DNA of 64,000 nt from Sapria himalayana (taxonomy: Eukaryota; Streptophyta; Magnoliopsida; Malpighiales; Rafflesiaceae), in assembly GCA_029783825.1 (NCBI GenBank), contig JAREIK010002437.1, positions 47,748-111,747 on the forward strand, in the 5' to 3' direction. Below the pieces are notes generated by a model, which was not told where the DNA came from, ran no database searches, and saw nothing but the letters and a program-made list of their open reading frames with translations. A program made the position numbers and the translations under genes. Below, piece by piece: positions 49,946-58,300 of this stretch. The first letter of the stretch is position 1, and each line of letters starts with the position of its first letter.

Positions 49946-50190
49946 ATGTTCATAGTTTCACGGATGACGATGAGCGGAACATGAGGAACTGTGGATCTTA
50001 TGAGCCATTTTTCAGGGGAATCTTGGTCTACATCTGGTACCTAGCATGGGAGACCATGACAAGAAGCCTTTCTTACCATGACATTATATTAACAACTTTT
50101 TGGTTAATGCCAACAATTCATTCAATCCCCACGAATGCTTTGTCTCCAACACTTCTCTTACACTACAATACATGAGAGATGGCTGGATAA
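49946..50190 (+). pseudogene. Unidentified captured coding fragment in CACTA copy 2
   Basis: After a possible splice acceptor (TTCATGTTCATAG) one frame reads as coherent protein for about 80 codons: AEHEELWIL, then AIFQGNLGLHLVPSMGDHDK, then FLVNANNSFNPHECFVSNTS, ending MRDGWIN. It is broken by five stops. All are TGA where CGA (arginine) would be natural, the pattern left by deamination of methylated CpG. I do not recognise the parent gene. Copy 3 has a different sequence (the SmF exon) at the same place between matching flanks, so this is cargo and not element backbone. Confidence 0.5.
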
Positions 50191-50285
50191 ATTAGAGAGA
50201 TAAGTTTTTGAAGTTTTGTGCCATCTTTATGAAGTATAAATGGGATAATACTAATTTGTTGTAGTTTGGAGTCATCCGAGGCTAT

Positions 50286-50613
50286 GTCATTATATTTATG
50301 TGTGTATATATGTATATATATACTATAGTATATATGTACATATATATACTCATTATAATATATATTGTAGTAGATGTGTACATATATAGTCAGTATCCTA
50401 TATACTATAGTATATATGTAGATATACAGAGTATATATGTACATAAACTAGGGTAGTATATATTACATATAGACTACACTATTATAAGTACATATATACT
50501 GCAGTATATATGTACGTATATACTACAGTATTATAAGTACATATATATGCAGTATATATGTACATATATACTCAGTATTAACGTACATATATATTATAGT
50601 ATATATGTACATA
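50286..50613. repeat. Dyad-symmetric AT minisatellite, cluster 1
   Basis: Repeats are built from GTATATATGTACATATATAC (its own reverse complement) joined by CTATAG- or CTCAGT-type linkers, period about 22-26 bp. It follows the boundary motif ATAAATGGGATAATA (50,236) by about 25 bp of shared sequence. Confidence 0.9.
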
Positions 50614-50639
50614 CTAAATTTGATGCCATGATCACTAAG

Positions 50640-51243
50640 AAATTAAAGTAGTTTTTTATTTCTATCCAAATTTGATACTTGCATAATGATGCCACACTAT
50701 AAAATTGGCAAAGTAGATTAAAAAGCTAAAGCTAGAGGGACTAATTGACCCAGATAAAGCTGATCCCTTCTCTTTGTTTCTTGAAAGTAGAGTTTTTTCC
50801 TATTGCTTGTAGAAGGATTTTGAAATAATTATAAGAAATACTTATGACAAGTGTATTTTGCAAGTTCTACTTTTTTTTTCTTTCTAGATACTATGTTTAA
50901 GATTCTCATAACTACTAATAACTCCTTTTTTCCCTTTCAATTGTGTAGGATTTTAGCCTTGAATCAAAATATTCTTGCAAGAATGATTGAAACTATGGAA
51001 GGCAGTGGTCCAGTTGTTTTACTTCTTCGAACCCTATCATGACTCAAGAGTTTGCGTATCTTGGTCATGGTGAGTTATATTTCATTGCTGATTATTTACT
51101 TACATGAAAACATGATATGCATTCTTTGATCATTGAATTAGAATGTCTCTATTGTTCCTGACATGTTTGGATATTAATGAAAGATTTAGAACAGAGTAAC
51201 ATTCTAAAATAGTTTCTTGATTCAATGAGAGGTTTCTCTTATA
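50640..51243 (+). pseudogene. Captured fragment of an NAT10-type RNA cytidine acetyltransferase gene (three exons)
   Basis: RNA cytidine acetyltransferase (NAT10/Kre33 family) makes N4-acetylcytidine in rRNA and tRNA in the nucleolus. Exon A (about 50,690-50,863) reads IKKLKLEGLIDPDKADPFSL and then NTYDKCILQ. Exon B (50,949-51,069) reads ILARMIETMEGSGPVVLLLR. Exon C (51,170 to about 51,240) reads DINERFRTE, stop, HS, then FNERFLL. These match the N-terminal domain pattern of plant homologues (RAKQxKKL..GLLDPEKADPFSLFLE; CILQDFEALTPNLLARTIETVEGGG; DVHERFRTESHS....RFNERFLLSL). The intron 50,864-50,948 begins GT and ends TGTGTAG exactly between ILQ and DF, and a GT donor lies at 51,070. There are stops in exons A, B and C and a 2-base deletion after GATTTT in exon B. 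It is flanked on both sides by dyad minisatellite clusters inside CACTA copy 2. Introns are retained, so capture was from genomic DNA and not cDNA. Confidence 0.82.
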
Positions 51244-51282
51244 TGTGCATATAAGAGAAATGCTAGTATATCTCTTATACAC

Positions 51283-51655
51283 ACTTACTGAGTATATGTG
51301 TTCATATATACTGCTCTATATATGTACATATATACTTATATATATATATATATATATATATACTATAGTATATACTTAGATATACAATCAATATATCTAC
51401 ATATATTCGTAGTATATATACATATAATACTGTTGTATTATATGTGCGAGTACATATATACTCAGTATATATGTATATATAATACTACAGTATATACGTA
51501 CTTATACTATAGTAATTAATGTAACTAGTGAAATTCTAGTATAAATGTACTTATACACTATAGTATATATGTACATATACATTGTAGTATATATGTACGT
51601 ATACACTATAGTATATATGTACATATATACTACAGTATTATATATCTATCAACAT
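51283..51655. repeat. Dyad-symmetric AT minisatellite, cluster 2
   Basis: It has the same unit as cluster 1, here with many CTATAG and CTACAG centres and (AT)n at about 51,337-51,362. It closes the NAT10-like cargo segment on its right. Confidence 0.9.
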
Positions 51656-51689
51656 AGAACTTTTTTTATTTATTAATTCTGATTTGATT

Positions 51690-52430
51690 GACAGGCTTAA
51701 TTTTAATATAGATATGATAACACAATATTCCCCATACAAAGCTTGTAGAAGTGATGGGATTTTTAACTAGTCATGGTGCCCCGTGACTAGGATAGCTTTG
51801 TCATAGCAGAAAAATAGTGATCAGATGAGCTTGGGGAGAGAAAGCAACATCAATTTCATGAATAGATTATACTTTATGCACTGTCATTAGATACATTGAT
51901 GAAGAAGATGTAATAAAATTTTATTATGTTTTTGTTTTAACTAAGTAAAACAAGGGTTGTGTAGATTGCATTTATTCAAAATTATTATGCAAAAAATATA
52001 TTAATCATCCTTTGTTGCACATGAGCATGGTGGAGTGCTCCATTTTTCTATGTTCATGTTTCTTATTTATTTGTTGATGGCTACTACTACTGACTATCAG
52101 TCTTTATTTCATATGCCAGTTCTTGTGTTACTTGTCAGCTCGGTCATGGGGGGGCAGAGTAACACCCTTATAGGCCTTGGGATCGAAAAAAAGTTCTAGT
52201 TGGGAGGAGGTAAGATGTGAACTTTGATGTGCCAAGCTTGACTCATGACTTGTCTTCCAGGTTTTCCTTAAAGACTTTTCAGAGATATTTTTTAAAATTT
52301 AAATAAGCTTCACATTTATTTATGTTGATAGTGAAGTTTTGTGCCATCTTTGTGAAGTATAAATGGGATAATATTAATTTGTTGCAGTTTTGTATCATCT
52401 GAGGCTATGTGATTATATATATGTACAAAT
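51690..52430 (+). repeat. Left arm of a large inverted repeat
   Basis: It is the inverse of 53,630-54,400 over about 740 bp, for example GAGCATGGTGGAGTGCTCCA (near 52,024) against its complement near 54,014. The centre of symmetry is at about 53,030. It contains the boundary motif at 52,359. A minus-strand frame of 88 codons in the right arm is not a recognisable gene. Confidence 0.88.
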
Positions 52431-52436
52431 AATACT

Positions 52437-52728
52437 GCATTATATACATAGAGTGATAGATAGATAGATAAAAATATATACATAATGATTATATACTTAT
52501 AGAAAAGATAGATAGATAGATAGATAAATGCATAGATAGATATACAGATATATAGTTAGACATATAAGTGATAAACAAATATACAGATAGACATATAGGC
52601 AATTAGACAAATAGATAGATAGTCAAATAAACAATACATAGATAGACAAATAGATATATGATACATAAATAGATAGATAGATAGACACATAGACAGACAG
52701 ATACATAGACATATATATAGTTAGATAT
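52437..52728. repeat. Small degenerate GATA array inside the CACTA inverted repeat
   Basis: About 290 bp of imperfect (GATA)n on the plus strand, of the same type as the arrays in the left half of the window. It sits between the left arm and a fragment of CACTA subterminal sequence (AGTCTAGCTAAATTAG at 52,733). Confidence 0.85.
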
Positions 52729-52732
52729 ATAT

Positions 52733-53228
52733 AAGTCTAGCTAAATTAGTAAGGGAAAATCTTTACCTATTTTCATTCCAAAACTATTTTTATTATTTTA
52801 TTTTTATCAAAAAATTTAATTAAATTATCTTATGTTTTTATATTTAAATTGAATAAAACAAGAAACTATCAAAGATAATTTATAATTAACAAAAATATAA
52901 ATCTATTAATAAATTATTCTGATATAATATTTACATAATTAAAACAAAAACATAAAAAAATTTATTACATCTGATTCATCAATGTATCTAATGACAGTGC
53001 ATAAAGTATAATTTATCCGTGAAATTTATATTGCTTTCTCTCCCCCAACTTTTACGGTCACCATCTTTCTGTTGTGACAAAGGTGTCATAGGTACGGCGC
53101 ATCATGTCTAGTGAAAAATCCCTTCACTTTTACAAGCATCTTATGTGGAACAATATGGTACTATATCTGTACGAAATTTAAAACAATCAATCAAATCAAA
53201 ATAAATAAATTACAAAAGTTATGTTTAG
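52733..53228 (+). mobile_element. CACTA terminal-region fragment (direct copy of 55,000-55,505)
   Basis: It runs from CTAGCTAAATTAGTAAGGGA through CATCTTTCTGTTGTGACAAA to AAAGTTATGTTTAGATAAATA. The same series occurs at about 55,005-55,505 and, in its second part, at 54,110-54,415. The CACTA terminus itself is missing, replaced by the GATA array. No coding potential is seen. Confidence 0.75.
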
Positions 53229-53231
53229 ATA

Positions 53232-53640
53232 AATATATAATACTATAGTATATATGTACTTATATTCTTTAGTGTATATATAACTATCATTTCGCTAGTT
53301 ACATATATTACTGTAGTATATCTACATATATACTGTAGTATTATATGTACATATAAACTCAGTATATTTGTACATATAATACTGTAGAATTATATGTAGT
53401 TATATACTAAGTATATATGTACATATACTATAGTATATATGTCGATATATTGAGTATATAATTACATATATACTATAGTATTATATGTGCATATATACTC
53501 AGTATACACGTACATATATACTCAATATAAATGTACTTATATGCTTGGTATATACATACATAAATACTCAGTATATACATACATATTCACTGTAATATAT
53601 ATGTACATATATGCTTTAGTATTATAAGTACATATATATA
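53232..53640. repeat. Dyad-symmetric AT minisatellite, cluster 3
   Basis: It has the same unit as the other clusters, with more CTCAGT linkers. It adjoins the right arm of the inverted repeat, whose inverted boundary motif is at 53,672-53,698. Confidence 0.88.
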
Positions 53641-54400
53641 ATCACATAGCCTTAGATGACACAAAACTGTAACAAATTAGTATTATCCCATTTATACTAC
53701 ACAAAGATGGTACAAAACTTCACTATCAACAAAAATAATAAATGAGAAGATTTTTTAAATTTAGGAAAATATCTCTAAAAAGTATTCAAGGAAAACCTGG
53801 AAGACAAGCCACGAGTTAGGCTTGGCACATCAAAGTTCACATCTTGCTTCTCCACAACCAAAACTCTCTCCTAGTCCCAAGGCTCATATGGGTGTTGCTC
53901 TACCTCGCCATGACCGAGCTGGCAAGCTAACAAAAGAACTGGCAGATGAAATAGAGACAGATCGTCAGCAATAATAATCATCAACAAATCAATAAGAAAT
54001 TTCAACATAGAAAAATGGAGCACTCCACCATGCTCATGTGCAATACAGGATGATGAAAATATTTTTTGAATAATAATTTTGAATAATTGCAATCTACGCA
54101 ACCCTTGTTTTACATAGTTAATACAAAAACATAACAAAATATTAATACACCTTTTCCATCAATGTATCTAATGATAGTGCATAAAGTATAATCTATCCAT
54201 GAAATTAACATTGCTTTCTCTACCCCGGCTCCTCTGATAACCATCTTTCTTTTGCGACAAAGCAATCCTAGTCATGGGGCATCATGTCTAGTGAAAATTC
54301 CCTTCACTTCTACAAGCTTCGTTTGGAGAACATTGTGGTACCATATTTGTATAAAAATTAAACTAGTCTATCACCTCAAAATTTATAATTAAAAAAAGTT
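53630..54400 (-). repeat. Right arm of a large inverted repeat
   Basis: It is the inverse complement of 51,690-52,430. Its outer part (54,110-54,415) is also a direct copy of 52,940-53,228 and 55,210-55,505, so the same terminal module of the CACTA family is present three times directly and once inverted within 4 kb. Confidence 0.88.
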
Positions 54401-54414
54401 ATGTTTTGATAAAT

Positions 54415-54753
54415 ATATAATACTATTTTATATATGTACATATATACTATAGTGTATATGCACATATATACTAGCATTTCACTAGTTACCTATATTACTA
54501 TAGTATATGCACATATATACTCCAGTGTAATATGTACATATAAACTGAGGACATATATACTCAGTATATATGTACATATAATACTGTAATATTATATGTA
54601 CATATACTACAATATATATGTAGATATACTAACTATATTTGTACATATATATTGTAGTATATATGTAGATATATTGAGTATATATATATATATTTATACT
54701 ATAGTATATATGTAGATATACTAAGTAAATTTGTATATATATACTACAATATA
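54415..54753. repeat. Dyad-symmetric AT minisatellite, cluster 4, cut by CACTA copy 3
   Basis: It has the same units as cluster 3 and breaks off at ATACTACAATATA, immediately before the CACTACAAAA terminus at 54,754. The last three bases, ATA, would be the left target-site duplication. Confidence 0.88.
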
Positions 54754-55050
54754 CACTACAAAAAAAATCCCAAATAGCTAAAGAAAATTCCCTAGCTAAA
54801 TGGGGGGTTTCCATCGTTAAATGAGATATAACGATAGATTAACGATGGAAGCTTTCCCCTCTAAAATGCTCATTGCTAAAAATTAATGAGGGAAAGACTC
54901 CCTAACATAAAATTTTTAGTAACGAAAAATTCCCTAGCTAAAATAATGAATTCTCTAGTTAAATTAACAAGTTAAAATCCCTAACTAAATTAGAAAGGGA
55001 AAAAATCCTAGTTAATTAGCAAGGGAAAAATCCCTAGCTATTTTCATTAT
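54754..55050 (+). repeat. CACTA terminal inverted repeat and subterminal repeats of copy 3
   Basis: CACTACAAAA is the signature of this superfamily. The words CCCTAGCTAAA, CCTAGCTAAAAT and AGTTAAAATCCCTAAC recur about every 20-40 bp, and a short inverted pair around AACGATGG/CCATCGTT lies at about 54,811-54,850. These are the expected binding sites for the second-ORF protein. Confidence 0.85.
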
Positions 55051-55504
55051 ACAACTATTTTTAGAATTTTATTTTTTTTTGAAAAAATTTAATTAAATAA
55101 TTTAATATTTTTAGATTAAATTGAATAAAAATAGAAACTATAAACAATTTATATTTATCAAAAAATAAAATCATTTAATAAATTAATCTGATAAACTATT
55201 TTACATAATTAAAGCAAATACATAACAAAATTTTATTACATCTTATTCATCAATGTATATGCCAGTAGTGCATACAGTATATTATATTCGTGCATTGACG
55301 TTGCTTTACCTCTCTCAGCTCCTCTAATCACCATCTTTCTGCTGTGGCAAAGTTGTCTGAATCGTAGTGCTTTATGTTTAGTAAAAATCCCTTCACTTAT
55401 ACAAGCTTCGCATGGGGAACAATGCAGTAGCATATCTGTATAAAATTTAATCCAATCAATAAAATCAAAATAAATAAATAAAAAAGTTATGTTTTGATAA
55501 ATAT

Positions 55505-56025
55505 ATTATATTGTAGTATATGTACATATATACTATAGTCTATATGTACATATATACTAGCATTTCACTAGTTACATATATCACTACAGTATATGTACAT
55601 ATAAACTATAGTATTATATGTACATATACTAAGTATATAAGTACGTATATACCGAGTTTATACGTATGTATATAATGAGTATATACGTAGGTCTATACCA
55701 AGTTTATACGTACTCATATACCGAGTTTATGCGTATGTATATACCAAGTATATACTTACATATATACCGAGTATATGCGTATGTATATATCAAGTATATG
55801 TGTAACTATATACCGAGTATATGTGCACGTCTTTATCAAGTATATGCATATGTCTATACCGAGTATATACGTACATCTATACTAAGTATATGCATGCGCC
55901 TATACAGAGTTTATACATATGTTTATATCGAGTATATACGTATGTCTATACCAAGTATATATGTATGTCTATACTGAGTATATACAAACGTCTATATCGA
56001 GTATATACGTACGTCTATATGAGGC
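55505..56025. repeat. Dyad-symmetric AT minisatellite, cluster 5 (diverged units)
   Basis: Units of about 24-26 bp of the form GTATATACGTATGTATATAC joined by CGAGT or CAAGT linkers. The central TGTACA has largely become CGTACG or CGTATG, so this cluster forms its own subfamily. It begins with standard units at 55,505-55,640. Confidence 0.88.
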
Positions 56026-56039
56026 GGCGAGCTACTTCT

Positions 56040-56475
56040 CCCAAAATAGGACCCGATATATCTCCAACATTTGTGGCCTATAAAAATTAGCTAAGGGTAT
56101 ATTTTTCTTTCCAATTGAATACAGTTTTGTGAAATCTAATATAATTACACGATGCTACACGAGCTTCATCATCATCATCATCATCCTAAGACCTTTCACA
56201 ATTAGAACCAATAATTACAAAACCTACAACAAGAAAACTTATTTTCTCATACATATGCTTTGTACCAAGTGATAATTGCATATCTACACAATTACTAAGA
56301 GATTTAAGACTAACCTCTGTCTGCATGGCTGGGTTGGACTAGAATCATCTTCATGCCACAGCTTTGGTGAAGTTCTAATATCCATTGCTTTTATGACATG
56401 TATCGGTAAGTAATGCACTATGATGACTAGATCAGCCGGAATAATTATATATTCAAACGTGTGTGTGCGTGAGTG
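56040..56475 (-). pseudogene. Unidentified coding-like cargo in CACTA copy 3
   Basis: On the minus strand one frame is open for about 50 codons at 56,455-56,305, reading VIIVHYLPIHVIKAMDIRTS and then LWHEDDSSPTQPCRQ. It is followed by a GT donor-like AGGTTAGT. Downstream, after a possible acceptor (CTTGTTGTAG), GFVIIGSNCERS and a run of six aspartates (ATC repeat at 56,170-56,187) follow. I cannot name the gene. The segment lies between minisatellite clusters 5 and 6, the position held by the NAT10-like fragment in copy 2, and shares no sequence with it. Confidence 0.4.
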
Positions 56476-56529
56476 TGTGTAAATGGGTGTGTATGTATGA
56501 CAATATATACATGTCTACGAATAAATATA

Positions 56530-57035
56530 TGCACCCACTTATGTATATACTCATTATATAAGTACATATATACTCGGTATATACGTACGTATATGCTCAG
56601 TATATACCTACTTATTTACTCGATATATACGTACGTATATGCTCAGTATATACGTAATTATATACTTGATATATACGTACATATATGCTCAGTATATACG
56701 TAAATATATACTCGGTATATACGTACATATATACCTAGTATATATGTACGCATATACTCAGTATGTATGTATGTATATACCAAGTATAATGTACGTATAT
56801 ACTATAGTATATAAGTAAGTATATACCATGTATATACGTACGTATATACTACAGTATATATATATGTATATATTTAGTATATACATACATATATACTGAG
56901 TATATACAATAATATAAACTTGGTTTATATGTACATATATACTCAGTATATATTCACATATATACTCTGTATATACATACATATATACTATAGTATATAT
57001 GTACATATATACTATAGTATTATGTGTACGTATAT
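56530..57035. repeat. Dyad-symmetric AT minisatellite, cluster 6
   Basis: It has units as in clusters 1 and 5 (GTATATACGTACGTATATAC with CTCAGT, CTCGGT or CTATAG linkers). It ends in ATAATTATATAGCCTCAAATGACAC, the inverse of the sequence that follows the boundary motif at 50,265. Confidence 0.9.
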
Positions 57036-57249
57036 ATAATTATATAGCCTCAAATGACACACACACGTACTTTCATGCAAATACACATACCATCAAAGAC
57101 AACAGAAAGATATAATCTAGGGCTTAAAAAACACACATATATGTCTCTCAGGCATGGTCAGCATCATCTTGTTCTTTGTCCTCTAGTACTCCACGCAGAT
57201 AGAGAACATTGTTACACCTTCGAATCTAGCATAACATAGAACATTTACA

Positions 57250-57545
57250 AACCAATAAAGAATTCAACACTATGTCACTGATAACTAGATAGACTAGTGC
57301 ATGCAACACCAACTGCCATTTGCTAGAAATTTCACATAATAAGATAATCATGAGCTTATTTTAAAATTACTGAATCAAGATTACTCCAAGATTTCCAGTC
57401 AATTGCCCATCAAAAAATTCTTCTGTGTTTCCCAACTTCACGCATCAATCCATGGTTAATTATAAGAAAGTTAGAAAGTACCAAACAAAAGGGAAATAGA
57501 AGTTGAAATGACAACAAGCTACACGGTAATGAATTTTTCCACACA
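57250..57545 (-). pseudogene. Captured exon of small nuclear ribonucleoprotein F (SmF)
   Basis: SmF is one of seven Sm proteins that ring spliceosomal snRNAs. Minus-strand 57,455-57,372 reads KLGNTEEFFDGQLTGNLGVI followed by LI and a GT splice donor. It matches the SmF pattern [23 protein letters not shown], which spans the loop and Sm2 region. Sequence before KLG has a stop and is diverged, and no other SmF exon is visible. Outside this insert copies 2 and 3 are homologous again (57,545 against 49,895), so the exon is cargo acquired by copy 3 or replaced in copy 2. Confidence 0.75.
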
Positions 57546-58300
57546 TATATGCTCATTTAGGAATCATATTGGCTATTAACATTTCAACAGTATAATGCTA
57601 CCGATGATTGATAAAAAGCAAGAATAGTTCTGAACTGTGACAACAAAGATGTGCACAAAATTAGAGTGTCAAGACCAAACCTACATTTGTGTGGGACCAG
57701 AATTTTTGTATTCATCACATAGCTTCAGAAGCTATGGTGTTGTTCCCAGCACTATGAGGACCAGCCAAACCTTTTACATACCTATATTAGGCTAAAACTC
57801 TGCCCAAAATATGTGGGGACATACAAACATACCATAGGTATATAAAAATAGTAATTATAGACATGAACAGACACAAATCTAAGTTGATAGTCATAAATTT
57901 CAAAAAATATCTAAAATATGTCAAGCAATGAAGTTTAGAGAGAAAGAGAGTGTAAAAATAAAATATTTCAAAAATAATTAAGATAATAGAAGCTTAGCCT
58001 CTTTTTGATACAACTTAAATCTATAAATATGGGACCCATGCATCGGAAGGACCTTGACAATGTCTGAATGCTTTGAATCATATTTTTTTCGTGAGTCTCA
58101 CATCAGCTGTCTTGCAAAGATTAATTATTAGGTTAATCAGCAAAGCAAAGAACAAAACTAGAATATAAAAAATTGAAACCTCCAAAATAATCTCATCATG
58201 TTTTGCTACACATAGACAAAAATCAAAAATAGTTAAGAAATAATAATGATACGAAATCATCCTCATAATTAGTTGGTAATTTTGTGCTAACCTCTATTGT
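57546..58300 (-). other. CACTA non-coding backbone shared by copies 2 and 3
   Basis: It is the inverse of about 49,190-49,895. Shared landmarks are CTCCTGGTGCTGGGAACAGC (49,699 region) against its diverged complement near 57,745, and CTAATTATGAGGATGATTT against AAATCATCCTCATAATTAG. I see no open reading frame conserved between the two copies. Confidence 0.75.

Larger units (their letters stand above)
46877..52430 (+). mobile_element. CACTA element, copy 2, 5'-truncated, with gene cargo
   Basis: It starts within the DUF4216 tail and keeps the whole second ORF. A long non-coding part matches copy 3 in inverse (49,290-49,895 against 58,130-57,545). Inside that part are cargo segments not shared with copy 3 and clusters of dyad-symmetric minisatellite. 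No CACTA terminus is seen on the right, where a GATA array begins at about 52,440. Confidence 0.7.

Noticed and set aside
53871..54137. 88-codon minus-strand frame in the inverted repeat arm
   Set aside because: The matching arm at 51,900-52,200 does not keep it open, and no family resemblance is seen.
55666..56090. Frames of about 100 codons reading YTYVYTEYIR and similar
   Set aside because: They are translations of dyad minisatellite clusters 5 and 6.
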